DNA of 64,000 nucleotides from an uncultured Paracoccaceae bacterium (GCA_947499715.1 CANMPL010000004.1:372001-436000); one strand, 5' to 3'; counted from the stretch's first letter, positions 51,557 to 60,796 are shown. The notes: generated from the letters alone by a model not told the origin. Made by a program: numbers and translations.

Positions 51557-51589
51557 ATATATGAACCGATTGGTAACAATAATGAACCG
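51557..51589. promoter_or_regulatory. IclR-type operator half-sites shared with the first regulon
   Basis: TGAACCG occurs at 51562-51568 and 51583-51589, 21 bases apart (two helical turns). The first copy is preceded by ATATA, giving ATATATGAACCGA, identical to the right arm and centre of the operator at 39605-39623. The left arms are not conserved. Confidence 0.6.
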
Positions 51590-51633
51590 ACCTTGCAACC
51601 CCGCAATTCTGCATCAATGCGCCCGATGGTAAG

Positions 51634-54096
51634 ATGGCTATGACGCTTCCAAATGCAGCGCCTGTCGTGGTGATCGGCGGCGGCATCATCGGATGCGCGA
51701 CGCTTTACCATTTGGCGCATAAAGGCGTGGCGGCCGTATTGGTCGAACGCCAGCAGATCGCATCGGGGACGACGTGGCACGCGGCTGGCATTGTGGGCCA
51801 ATTGCGCGAAAGCAGCGCGCAGACGGAGCTTTCAAAATACACAGCGCGGCTTTTTCAGTCGCTCGAGGAAGAAACGGGTCAGGCCACCGGATACAAGCAG
51901 AACGGCACGATCAATCTTGCGCTGTCGGACGTGAGGATGGAGCAATTGCGCCGCAGTCACGATCACGCGCTACGCATGGGTATCCCCAGCCATATCCTGA
52001 CCCCCGAGGAAACGGCCGCGCATTGGCCCTTGGTCGATTATGACGGTGTTCAAGGTGCTTTCTATGTGCCGTCCAACGGGCAGGTGAACCCATTGGATGT
52101 GACAACAGCGCTGGCGAAAGGCGCGCGTAAAAAGGGTGCCCGGATCTTTGAACAGACCGCCGCGACACGTATCCTGACCAAAAATGGCGCGGTGATCGGG
52201 GTCGAGACCGACCAAGGCGTCATTGCCACCAAGAAGGTGCTTTTGGCCGGTGGCATGTGGACCAGCCGGTTTGCCAAGGCGCATGGTGTGACGGTCCCGC
52301 TTCATGCGGCGGAACACTTTTACATCGTGACGGAACCGGTGCCGGATTTACCGCGCGATCTGCCGATCCTGAATATCATCGAAGAACGGACCTATTGGAA
52401 AGAAGACGCAGGCAAATTGCTGATCGGCGGGTTTGAGGCGCGGGGCAAAGCTTGGGCCAAGGACGGCATTCCCGACAGTTTCTGCTTTGACGAGCTGCCA
52501 TTTGACATGGACCACGTCGAAGACGATCTGGCGCGGATGTTTATGCGGATGCCGGCGTTGGAGAATATGGGTATCCAGACGTTCTTTAATGGTCCCGAAA
52601 GCTTTACCCCCGACGGCAAGCCCTACATCGGACCAGCCCCTGAAATGCCGGGATTGTTCATTGCGGCGGGGATGAATTCCAATGGGATCCTGAATTCTGG
52701 CGGCGTCGGCCTGACGATGGCCGAATGGATCACTGACGGGATGCCAAAGCGCGGGATGGGCGGGATCATGACGGCCCGCGCGCTGCCCTACCAATCCAAC
52801 AACGCCTATAACGCAGAGCGGGTGACCGAGGCGGTTGGGTTTCATTATGGGCTGCATTGGCCCGGACGTCAGATCGAAACGGCGCGCGGCTTGCGCAGGG
52901 TGCCATTGCATTCGCAATTGACGCAGGCAGGCGCGATGTTTGCGGAACGCGTGGGTTGGGAAGTGCCGATGTATTTCGATCCCGGCGCCGACACCTGGCC
53001 GACAGAACCCGCGATCGGATATCAAGCCTGGTCGCCGCAGGTGGCAAAGGAAGTGGCCGCCGTAGCGGGCGCCGCTGGTCTGCTTGACCAATCGATGTAT
53101 GGCAAGCTGCTGGTTGCGGGGCCTGACGCTGTGACGCTTTTGAACCACCTGTGCGGCGCGCAGATGGATGTCGCAGTAGGGCAAAGCGTCTATACCCAGT
53201 TTCTGAACACGCGCGGCGGGATTGAGGCGGATATCACCGTCACCCGGATCGCAGCCCACCGTTTCATGATCGTGACGGGCCATCCCAGTCAGGCGCGGGA
53301 CATGGCGTGGATCAACGCACATAAGGACCCTGATTGGCGCTGCGAGATCATTGATATGACTTCGGCCTACGGCTTGCTGACGGTCCACGGCCCAAAGGCG
53401 CGCGACATCTTGCAGGCGATGACAACAGAAGACGTTTCAAACCCGGCAATCCCGTTTGGTGCCGCGCGCGAGATGGATCTGGCCTTTGCGCGCGCCTGGG
53501 TCTTCCGCAGATCGTTCCTTGGCGAGCTGGGGTATGAGATGTTGATCCCAACCGAATTCATGGCCCATGTCTATGAGGCTTTGTGGCAGGCAGGAGAGCC
53601 GCATGGGCTGCGCCATGTGGGCATGTTTGCGATGAACACCTGCCGCCTAGAAAAGGGGTTTCGCCACTTTGGTCACGACATCGCAGAGGACGACACCCCC
53701 TACGAGACGGGGCTGGGCTTTGCCGTTGATCTGGGCAAGTCTGACTTCATCGGAAAAGCAGCGCTTCAGGCGCAAAGGGACACTTACAAAGCCGCTGTGC
53801 CTGACCGGCTTGTCACGATTGCTGTGCCCGATATCACGCAAGAAAAGGGTCCCTACCTTTCACATGATGAAACGATCTGGAAGGATCAGAGGCTGGTGGG
53901 CTACGTGACATCGGGCGGCTGGGGGCATCGCTTGGGGCAGATGATTGGGCTTGCGACCCTGCACCGGGACGAGGGCATTTCAAAGGACTGGATCATGGAG
54001 GGCGGCTTTACCGTGCGGATTGCTGGTGAAGTTTTTGCCATGACCGCGCAACTTGCGCCGCAATATGATCCACAAGGTGAAAAGATGCGCGGCTGA
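51634..54096 (+). CDS. FAD-dependent dehydrogenase with GcvT domain (dimethylglycine/sarcosine dehydrogenase type)
   Basis: An 820-residue two-part enzyme. The N-terminal FAD oxidoreductase domain (VVVIGGGIIGCATLYHLA at residues 11-28, ASGTTWHAAGIVGQL flavin site) spans roughly residues 1-370, a linker domain follows, and the C-terminal aminomethyltransferase (GcvT) domain starts near residue 425 with a folate-binding region (SYGLLTVHGPKARDILQ-like AYGLLTVHGPKARD). This layout oxidises N-methyl groups and hands the one-carbon unit to tetrahydrofolate. The start codon has only a weak ribosome-binding site. Confidence 0.92.
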   Translation: MAMTLPNAAPVVVIGGGIIGCATLYHLAHKGVAAVLVERQQIASGTTWHAAGIVGQLRESSAQTELSKYTARLFQSLEEETGQATGYKQNGTINLALSDVRMEQLRRSHDHALRMGIPSHILTPEETAAHWPLVDYDGVQGAFYVPSNGQVNPLDVTTALAKGARKKGARIFEQTAATRILTKNGAVIGVETDQGVIATKKVLLAGGMWTSRFAKAHGVTVPLHAAEHFYIVTEPVPDLPRDLPILNIIEERTYWKEDAGKLLIGGFEARGKAWAKDGIPDSFCFDELPFDMDHVEDDLARMFMRMPALENMGIQTFFNGPESFTPDGKPYIGPAPEMPGLFIAAGMNSNGILNSGGVGLTMAEWITDGMPKRGMGGIMTARALPYQSNNAYNAERVTEAVGFHYGLHWPGRQIETARGLRRVPLHSQLTQAGAMFAERVGWEVPMYFDPGADTWPTEPAIGYQAWSPQVAKEVAAVAGAAGLLDQSMYGKLLVAGPDAVTLLNHLCGAQMDVAVGQSVYTQFLNTRGGIEADITVTRIAAHRFMIVTGHPSQARDMAWINAHKDPDWRCEIIDMTSAYGLLTVHGPKARDILQAMTTEDVSNPAIPFGAAREMDLAFARAWVFRRSFLGELGYEMLIPTEFMAHVYEALWQAGEPHGLRHVGMFAMNTCRLEKGFRHFGHDIAEDDTPYETGLGFAVDLGKSDFIGKAALQAQRDTYKAAVPDRLVTIAVPDITQEKGPYLSHDETIWKDQRLVGYVTSGGWGHRLGQMIGLATLHRDEGISKDWIMEGGFTVRIAGEVFAMTAQLAPQYDPQGEKMRG

Positions 54097-54114
54097 CGCG
54101 CCGGAGGATAACGG

Positions 54115-55350
54115 ATGACAAAAACGATACTCGTGATCGGCACCTACGACACCAAAGACGAAGAGCTTCACTATGTCTGCGACCGGATCAAGGCGCAGGG
54201 CGGGGAGGTTCTTGCCATGGATGTCAGCGTTTTGGGTGACCCCTCGGCACCCACCGATATCTCCAAACATCAGGTGGCAGAGGCAGGCGGTTCCTCTATT
54301 CAGGCGGCAATTGATTGCGGCGAAGAGAATGCCGCGATGCAGATCATGGCCCGTGGTGCGGCGAAACTGTCAGCGCAGCTTTATGCCGATGGCAAGATTG
54401 ACGGCATGATCGCCCTGGGTGGCACAATGGGCACCGATCTTGCCCTTGATTGTGCGCAGGCCCTGCCGATGGGCGTGCCGAAATATGTCGTGTCGACCGT
54501 GTCGTTTTCTCCGCTGATCCCGGCGGATCGCCTTAGCCCCGATATCCAGATGATCTTGTGGGCGGGGGGGCTTTATGGCCTGAACTCGGTCTGTAAATCC
54601 TCGCTTTCGCAGGCCGCGGGCGCGGTGCTGGGGGCCGCCAATGCGGTCGAGCCACCAATGGCTGGGCGTCCGGTCATTGGGATGATGAGCCTTGGGTCGA
54701 GTTGCCTGAAATACATGAAGCGCCTGCGCGATCCACTGCAAGAGCGCGGATTTGAAGTTGCGGTCTTTCATGCCACCGGCATGGGCGGCATGGCGTTCGA
54801 GGCCTTGGCGCGGCAAGGATACTTTGCCGTTGTCATGGATTTTGCACTGCCAGAGCTAAGCAACCTGATGGTCGGATCTGTTGTAAACGGCGGGCAAGAT
54901 CGGCTGACCAATGCAGGTGCGCAGGGGATTCCGCAGATTGTGTCTCCGGGTTGTGCGGACCTGATCGATTTTGCCGGGTGGCAGGACATCCCAGAGGCTT
55001 ATGCCGATCGCCCCTTCCATACCCACAACCGGCTGATCAAATCGTCGGGCTTATCGCCGGATGAACGTCGGGCACTTGTGCGCGACATCGCAGCAAGGCT
55101 TGCCACGGCCAGGGGCCCGGTCCATGTCCTGATGCCGACCGAAGGCGTCGAGGAATGGGACCGCGAAGGGGGGCCTGCCCATGACCCTGAAGGTCTGGCC
55201 GCCATGGTCGATGAGATGGGCAAAGCGATCAAGGCACCCGCGGAACTGACCATGTTGGACTGCCATATCAACGATCAGGCGTTTTCCGACGCGGCATTGG
55301 CCGTTCTTGATGGCTGGATCGCGGGCGGCACGGTCAAGGCGCATGTCTGA
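54115..55350 (+). CDS. Tm-1-like ATP-binding protein (UPF0261)
   Basis: A 411-residue protein of the UPF0261/Tm-1 N-terminal family, named after a tomato virus-resistance protein. It starts KTILVIGTYDTKDEELHYV, contains DGMIALGGTMGTDLALDCAQALPMGVPKYVVSTV, and NAVEPPMAGRPVIGMMSLGSSCLKYMKRL, with an ATP-binding N-terminal half and a second similar domain. The bacterial function is unknown. It is usually seen next to a TIM-barrel partner; here it sits between two flavoprotein demethylase-type genes, 18 bases after the first and overlapping the second by 8. Confidence 0.9.
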   Translation: MTKTILVIGTYDTKDEELHYVCDRIKAQGGEVLAMDVSVLGDPSAPTDISKHQVAEAGGSSIQAAIDCGEENAAMQIMARGAAKLSAQLYADGKIDGMIALGGTMGTDLALDCAQALPMGVPKYVVSTVSFSPLIPADRLSPDIQMILWAGGLYGLNSVCKSSLSQAAGAVLGAANAVEPPMAGRPVIGMMSLGSSCLKYMKRLRDPLQERGFEVAVFHATGMGGMAFEALARQGYFAVVMDFALPELSNLMVGSVVNGGQDRLTNAGAQGIPQIVSPGCADLIDFAGWQDIPEAYADRPFHTHNRLIKSSGLSPDERRALVRDIAARLATARGPVHVLMPTEGVEEWDREGGPAHDPEGLAAMVDEMGKAIKAPAELTMLDCHINDQAFSDAALAVLDGWIAGGTVKAHV

Positions 55351-57382
55351 CCTGAGCAAGACGGACGACCGGTACAAGGTGCTGTTTGAACCGGTTAAGA
55401 TCGGGCCGGTCACCGCGCCAAACCGGTTTTACGCAGTGCCACATGCCACCGGGCATTCGCCGCTGATGCGCAACGGATCCCATGCTATGCGGACCACAAA
55501 AGCCGAAGGCGGGTGGGGCACCGTATGTATGCAATTGGCCGAAATCGACCCCACATCCGATATCTGTGACTTGCCGATTGAAAAATTCTGGGATGCGGGC
55601 GATGTGGCCGATCACCGGGTCCTGACGGATCGGTTGCGCGAGATTGGGTCGCTGTCAGCGATTGAAATTGCGCATACCGGTATTCGCGGCCGTGGGATGG
55701 TCACCGGAATGCCGGTCTGGGGGCCTTCCAACCTGCCCTGCCTGAAACCGCAGGTTCCGGTGCAGTGCAAAGCGATGGACAAGGCCGACATCAAGGCTCT
55801 GCGTGAAAGCTATCGCGCCGCAGTGCGCCGCTCAAAAGAGGCCGGGTATGACATTGTTTATATCTACGCCGCGCATGATGCCTCGATCCTGTGGCACTTT
55901 CTATCGCCAGCCTACAACCACCGGTCTGATGCATATGGCGGCAGCTTTGAAAACCGACTGCGGCTGATGCGCGAGGTTCTGGAAGACACGATCGAAGAAG
56001 CGCGCGGCGAAATGGCCGTGGCCATTCGCCTTGCGGTGCACGAGGTTGGCGGACGTGGAAAGATCACCAACGATGGCGAAGGCCGCGACGTGGTCGAGGC
56101 GCTGGCGGATCTGCCCGACCTGTGGGACGTCAATATCGCAAGTTGGCCGAACGACAGCGGCACATCGCGTTTTGATCGCGAGGGCTGGCAAGAGGAGTTC
56201 ACATCATTTGTCAAAGAGGTCACGAACAAGCCGGTTGTCGGCGTGGGGCGCTTTACCTCTCCTGACCTGATGGTCAGTCAGATCAAGCGCGGCGTTTTGG
56301 ATCTGATCGGGGGCGCGCGCCCTTCGATTGCGGATCCTTATCTGCCGGACAAGATCCGCACCGGCCGGGTGGAGGACATTCGGGAGTGCATCGGCTGCAA
56401 TATCTGCGTGTCGTCGGATGCGTTTTCGATCCCTTTGAACTGCACGCAGAATCCCACAATCAGTCAGGAGTGGAAACGCGGGTGGCATCCCGAGATCGTG
56501 CCAAGTGCAAAGGCCAAGAAAGCCCTGCTGGTTGCCGGTGCTGGCCCCGCCGGATTGGAGGCGGCCCTGGTGCTCGCGCGCGCCGGCCACCACGTGACAG
56601 TCGCCGATCAGTCCAGCGAATTGGGCGGACGAAGTTTGCGCGAAAGCCACCTTTTTGGTTTGGGCGCGTGGTCGCGTATGGCCGACTACAGGCTGTATCA
56701 GCTGCGGCAAATGGCCAATGTGGACATGTATACCGACAGTGCAATTGATGCAGGTGCCGTGGCCGAGATGGGCACGGATCATACCTTTGTTGCAACCGGT
56801 GCCGACTGGATAACCAACGGCTTGGGGCGGACCCATTTTGAACCGATTGACGGGTTTGATCTGGCCGCGCTTAGCGTGGATGCGGTGATGGCGGGTGCGA
56901 TCCCAGAGGGGCCAGTCGTCGTTTATGACGATGATCATTACTACATGGGCAACGTGGTCGCGGCGCACCTAGCAAAGATTGGGCACGAAGTCACATTGGT
57001 GACACCGCAGCCATATATCGCCGGGTGGATGGGATACACGCTCGAACAACCAAGGGTCATCGACCAGTTGAACGGGCTGGGGGTCAAGATGGTCCCCAAC
57101 GCGATTGCAACGGGTCATGATCAACGGTTGTTTCTGAAGGACGCCAACACCGGCAATTCGCTTTCGCCAGTTGAGGGCAGCCTGGTTCAGGTCGGTCTGC
57201 GCGCGCCGAACCTGGGTCTTTGGCACGCGCTTGATGACGTCGCTGAAAAGTCGCTATTGGGTGATGCGCTTGCGCCGGGGATCGTGCAGGCGGCTGTGTT
57301 CAGCGGCCACCGGATCGCGCGTCGATTTTTGAACGGTGGAGAAGAACCTGCCATCAAGCGAGAGCGCGGGCTGCTGGTTTAG
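55343..57382 (+). CDS. Trimethylamine-dehydrogenase-like 4Fe-4S flavoprotein
   Basis: A 679-residue NADH:flavin oxidoreductase of the trimethylamine/histamine dehydrogenase and N-methylproline demethylase type. Residues 1-340 are the FMN TIM barrel (AYGGSFENRLRLMREVLED), a 4Fe-4S cluster is bound by C349-x2-C352-x2-C355-x11-C367, and an FAD/NAD-binding half begins at ALLVAGAGPAGLEAALVLARAG. It likely demethylates a secondary or tertiary amine, with the GcvT-type enzyme handling the next methyl group. The start at 55343 overlaps the UPF0261 stop. Confidence 0.91.
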   Translation: MSDLSKTDDRYKVLFEPVKIGPVTAPNRFYAVPHATGHSPLMRNGSHAMRTTKAEGGWGTVCMQLAEIDPTSDICDLPIEKFWDAGDVADHRVLTDRLREIGSLSAIEIAHTGIRGRGMVTGMPVWGPSNLPCLKPQVPVQCKAMDKADIKALRESYRAAVRRSKEAGYDIVYIYAAHDASILWHFLSPAYNHRSDAYGGSFENRLRLMREVLEDTIEEARGEMAVAIRLAVHEVGGRGKITNDGEGRDVVEALADLPDLWDVNIASWPNDSGTSRFDREGWQEEFTSFVKEVTNKPVVGVGRFTSPDLMVSQIKRGVLDLIGGARPSIADPYLPDKIRTGRVEDIRECIGCNICVSSDAFSIPLNCTQNPTISQEWKRGWHPEIVPSAKAKKALLVAGAGPAGLEAALVLARAGHHVTVADQSSELGGRSLRESHLFGLGAWSRMADYRLYQLRQMANVDMYTDSAIDAGAVAEMGTDHTFVATGADWITNGLGRTHFEPIDGFDLAALSVDAVMAGAIPEGPVVVYDDDHYYMGNVVAAHLAKIGHEVTLVTPQPYIAGWMGYTLEQPRVIDQLNGLGVKMVPNAIATGHDQRLFLKDANTGNSLSPVEGSLVQVGLRAPNLGLWHALDDVAEKSLLGDALAPGIVQAAVFSGHRIARRFLNGGEEPAIKRERGLLV

Positions 57383-57388
57383 GCGGGG

Positions 57389-58006
57389 CTAATTGTCAGG
57401 GTGCGCTGCGACGAAGGCAGGGTGCCGGGCGCAGGCCGCCTCAATCGCGCGGATACGCGGCAGATCGGCATAATCAACGCCCCAGCGGGCCGCGTTGTAA
57501 AGCTGCGGGATCAGGCAAACATCAGCAAGGCTTGGGGCGGTCCCAGCGGCATATGGCGCTTGATCGAAGGCTTCCAAGAGCGCCTCAAACGCCTGCAATC
57601 CGGGCCGGATAAAGTGCTGCATCCACGCGGATCGCGCAGGTTCCTGACCGCCGGTTGCATGCAGCACCACGGACAGATTGCAAACTGGGTGGACGTCAAC
57701 GGCGATGGCATGAGCGAGCGCCTGCACCTTGGTGCGCGCGACGGGATCTTTGGGCAACAATTGCAGGTCGCGGGTCTGGTCAAGGTAATCAAGGATCGCC
57801 AGCGATTGGGTAAAGCGCTGCCCGTCGATGTCCAACACAGGCACGAAGCCCTGCGGGTTCCGCGAAAGATGGGCGTCGGACTTATGTTCTTTTGCCAAAA
57901 GATCGACGGTTTCGATTTGATAGTCTTCTTGGGCAAGGTTCAGCGCGATCCGCAGCCGGTAGCTGGCCGAAGACCTTGGATAATCCCAAAGGATTGTGCC
58001 GGTCAC
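57389..58006 (-). CDS. maiA: Maleylacetoacetate isomerase (zeta-class GST)
   Basis: A 205-residue glutathione transferase of the zeta class, which converts maleylacetoacetate to fumarylacetoacetate in homogentisate breakdown. It has the SSASYRLRIALNLA version of the active-site motif (Ala where many have Cys), NPQGFVPVLDIDG and SLAILDYLD for glutathione binding, and AVDVHPVCNLSVVLHATGG in the C-terminal domain. It is the last gene of the hmgA operon, overlapping DUF2783 by 4 bases. Confidence 0.92.
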   Translation of the reverse strand: MTGTILWDYPRSSASYRLRIALNLAQEDYQIETVDLLAKEHKSDAHLSRNPQGFVPVLDIDGQRFTQSLAILDYLDQTRDLQLLPKDPVARTKVQALAHAIAVDVHPVCNLSVVLHATGGQEPARSAWMQHFIRPGLQAFEALLEAFDQAPYAAGTAPSLADVCLIPQLYNAARWGVDYADLPRIRAIEAACARHPAFVAAHPDN

Positions 58007-58185
58007 TTTGCCGCCTCGAGCGCGGCACGCAGGACCGCGCGGTCACCGATGTGATTGGCGAGGATCAGGATCAAGCGGGCGTTGAACGCCTCGCTCTCTT
58101 GATCGTTGAGCGCGTCATGCGCATGCAGCAATTCATCATAGAACCCGTCAGGGTCGGGGATGTTCGGCATCAGGGTCAGTGCCAT
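58003..58185 (-). CDS. Small DUF2783 protein
   Basis: A 60-residue helical protein (MALTLMPNIPDPDGFYDELL, then HDALNDQESEAFNARLILILANHIGD) of the DUF2783 family, which I associate with FAD-dependent aromatic monooxygenase genes like the one directly upstream (3 bases away). It overlaps maiA by 4 bases. It could be a small partner subunit of the monooxygenase; the function is unproven. Confidence 0.82.
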   Translation of the reverse strand: MALTLMPNIPDPDGFYDELLHAHDALNDQESEAFNARLILILANHIGDRAVLRAALEAAK

Positions 58186-58188
58186 GTT

Positions 58189-59811
58189 TCACCTCTTGTC
58201 AATTGCAGTCGCGATAGCGGCTTTGATCGCCGCGGCGTCAAATTCCGCCCATCGTGCCACGACATGTTGGTCAGGCCGGATCAGATAGACGCCGCTTTTA
58301 TGCCTGCCCAGATAGCGTTCTTGCAGTTCCGGCGAAGGGGCCTTGATCGACAGGGTTTGGACGGGAACCGCACCCATCTGAACTGGCGAAAGGGTCGCGT
58401 TGCCCAGTCCCAGAACCATGAAGACATCGCCTAGATGATCAAGCAAGAAACCGTCCGTAACCGGCGCATCGGGGCAGGTGGCGCCAGGTCGGCTGCCCTT
58501 GGGGCCGTCCAAACCGTCTGGTCCGAAATGCGCAAAACCATCGTAGGTGCAAGGCACCGACAGGCGGCCCGAATTGACCAGGGGGCGGGCGAAGGCATGG
58601 TCCTTCGCCAAGGTCAGCACCGCATTTCGAAAGACCTGACTGACCCGCGATTTTGGGGTCATGAAATCGGTCGCCCGCGACGCGTTCAGGATATTCTCGT
58701 CGGCCCCGAATTCACGCTCTGTCGCGTAGCTGTCCAGCAGGCGATCAGGGGCGAGGCCCTTGAGCACCAAATCAAGCTTCCACGCCAGATTTTCGCTGTC
58801 CTGCACCCCGGAGTTGGCGCCACGTGCGCCAAATGGCGAGACCTGATGCGCGCTGTCGCCGGCGAAAAGGACGCGGCCATGGCGGAACTTCTTCATCCGG
58901 CGGCATTGAAAGGTATAGATCGACGTCCAGACCAGATCGTAGTCGGGCACCGTGCCGGTTTGGCTGGACAGCATCGCATCAACCCGCGCGCGGATGCGGT
59001 CAGGGTCCAGTTCCTTTGCGCGGTCGATGTCCCAGCCAAGCTGGAAATCAATCCGCCAGATATCATCTGGCTGCTTGTGCAAGAGCGCAGACTGCCCGCT
59101 ATGTTCAAATGGCGGCTCAAACCAAAACCAACGCTCTGTCGGGAAGGCCGCTTTCATGCGGACATCGGCGATCAGGAAGTTGTCTTCGAAGACCCGTCCA
59201 TCAAAGGTCAGCCCCATCATATCGCGAATTGGCGAGCGGGCACCGTCACAGGCGATCAGGTAGTCGGCCTCAATCTGGTAGGGGCCGTCCGGGGTATCGA
59301 CGTCAAGCGTGGTGTAGTCGTCGTGGCGGGTAAGGCCGGTAACGCAATTGCTGCCGCGCAGTTCAATCGGCGCGCCAGCCTCTTGTGCGGTGCGGATCGC
59401 ATCAACCAGAAACTTCTCAAAATAGGGCTGTTGCAGATTGATAAAGGCGGGGTTGCGATGGCCCGCCTCTGGCAGCAAATCAAAAGAGAAAAGCTTACCA
59501 TCGCCGTGAAAGACACGGCCCACGTTCCATACCACGCCCTTGTCGACCATGGGTTGGCTGGCGCCAAGCCGGTTGGCAATATCAAGCGTGCGTTTGGCAA
59601 AACAAATCGCCTTGCTGCCCAATCCGGCACCTTCGTGATCGTCCAGCACAAGGGCCGGCGTGCCCTTTTTGCCAAGATCCAGCGCCAGCGACAGGCCAAC
59701 CGGCCCGCCACCCACAATTACCACAGGGTGGCGCACCGGTGCTGCGTCTTGATCCGCGACCTTCGCATAAGGATAAAGATCAAATGCAGTGTCATACCGT
59801 TTGGCGACCAT
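58189..59811 (-). CDS. FAD-dependent aromatic monooxygenase (MhpA-like)
   Basis: A 540-residue flavoprotein hydroxylase. The FAD-binding fold has VVIVGGGPVGLSLALDLGKKG, a central DYLIACDGARSPIRD motif, and GRVLFAGDSAHQVSPFGARGANSGVQDSENLAWKL, with a thioredoxin-like C-terminal domain (HKSGVYLIRPDQHVVARW). It probably adds a hydroxyl to a phenolic acid entering the homogentisate route, such as 3-hydroxyphenylacetate; this is inferred. The start at 59811 has AAAGGA upstream. Confidence 0.9.
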   Translation of the reverse strand: MVAKRYDTAFDLYPYAKVADQDAAPVRHPVVIVGGGPVGLSLALDLGKKGTPALVLDDHEGAGLGSKAICFAKRTLDIANRLGASQPMVDKGVVWNVGRVFHGDGKLFSFDLLPEAGHRNPAFINLQQPYFEKFLVDAIRTAQEAGAPIELRGSNCVTGLTRHDDYTTLDVDTPDGPYQIEADYLIACDGARSPIRDMMGLTFDGRVFEDNFLIADVRMKAAFPTERWFWFEPPFEHSGQSALLHKQPDDIWRIDFQLGWDIDRAKELDPDRIRARVDAMLSSQTGTVPDYDLVWTSIYTFQCRRMKKFRHGRVLFAGDSAHQVSPFGARGANSGVQDSENLAWKLDLVLKGLAPDRLLDSYATEREFGADENILNASRATDFMTPKSRVSQVFRNAVLTLAKDHAFARPLVNSGRLSVPCTYDGFAHFGPDGLDGPKGSRPGATCPDAPVTDGFLLDHLGDVFMVLGLGNATLSPVQMGAVPVQTLSIKAPSPELQERYLGRHKSGVYLIRPDQHVVARWAEFDAAAIKAAIATAIDKR

Positions 59812-59834
59812 GATGCGTCCTTTGCGCTTGCGAT

Positions 59835-60785
59835 CTAGCCTTGCAGGGCGGCCCACATTTCCAGATCCCGTTTGTCGGTCCAGATCCGCGGGTGCGCGAT
59901 GCCACGCGCTTCGTCGTAGGCGCGGCTGACGTTGAACGGCAGGCAATGTTCGTAGATGGCATAGTCGCTGAACTTTGGATCACAGGCCGCGCGCACGGCG
60001 TCCCAGGCCTCTTTCAGTGATCCGCCACGTGCCGCGACGCGTGCGGCGGGCGCATAGGTGCTATCCACGAAATCACGCGTGCTTGCGATGGCGCGCGCGA
60101 CGGCGTCTTTTCCGACCAGCGCGCCGCCACGACCGGGGGCGATGGCATCAACATCATAGGCCGCGACCTTATCAAGTGTTTGGCCCCACTCGCCAAAATA
60201 GCCATCACCGCAGTAACAGGCGGAATGATCCTCGACGATGTCGCCAGTGAACATGACGTTTTCGTCGGGCACGTGGATCACCGCGTCACCGGCGGTATGA
60301 GCGCGACCAATATGTTTGATATCCACGCGCCGCTTGCCAAGGTAGACCGTCATGCTGTCGGAAAACGTCGTCGTCGGATAGGTCAGGCCGGGAATGGATT
60401 CATGGCCTTCAAAAAGGCGTGGAAAGCGCTGGAATTCACTGTCCCAGTCTTCCTGTCCGCGCTCTTCGACCATTCCGCGCGCCACATCGGACATGATGAT
60501 CTGGTCTGCGCCATAAGCCGACGCCCCCAAGACCCGCACCGCATGATAATGGGTTAAAACCACATGGCTGATTGGTTTGTCAGTGACAGAGCGGACCTTT
60601 TCGATGACCTTTTCGGCCAGTCGTGGTGTCGCCTGCGCCTCGACAATCATGACGCTATCGTCGCCGATGATCACGCCAGAATTTGGGTCGCCCTCTGCCG
60701 TAAAGGCCCAAAGATCGCGCCCCACCTCGTCAAAAGTGATCTTCTTTTCCGACATATCCCCTTGGGATGCGAATGCTTTTGCCAT
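59835..60785 (-). CDS. MBL-fold hydrolase lacking the second metal site
   Basis: A 316-residue metallo-beta-lactamase-fold protein. The usual HxHxDH motif reads H79-Y-H81-A-V83-R84, so the Asp and His of the second zinc site are replaced. The first-site ligands H79, H81 and H163 (GRAHTAGD) and D182 (FTGD) remain. This fits a one-metal enzyme or an altered chemistry. The start at 60785 has AAGGA upstream. It lies between fahA and the monooxygenase, with an unknown role in that pathway. Confidence 0.88.
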   Translation of the reverse strand: MAKAFASQGDMSEKKITFDEVGRDLWAFTAEGDPNSGVIIGDDSVMIVEAQATPRLAEKVIEKVRSVTDKPISHVVLTHYHAVRVLGASAYGADQIIMSDVARGMVEERGQEDWDSEFQRFPRLFEGHESIPGLTYPTTTFSDSMTVYLGKRRVDIKHIGRAHTAGDAVIHVPDENVMFTGDIVEDHSACYCGDGYFGEWGQTLDKVAAYDVDAIAPGRGGALVGKDAVARAIASTRDFVDSTYAPAARVAARGGSLKEAWDAVRAACDPKFSDYAIYEHCLPFNVSRAYDEARGIAHPRIWTDKRDLEMWAALQG

Positions 60786-60796
60786 GTCTTTGGTCC

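Noticed and set aside
52348-53388. 346-codon minus-strand open frame
   Set aside because: It is antisense to the FAD/GcvT gene, with low-complexity His/Arg-rich translation typical of shadow frames.
58435-59838. 467-codon plus-strand open frame
   Set aside because: It is fully antisense to the FAD monooxygenase, which has complete family motifs; the frame is open because of high GC codon bias.
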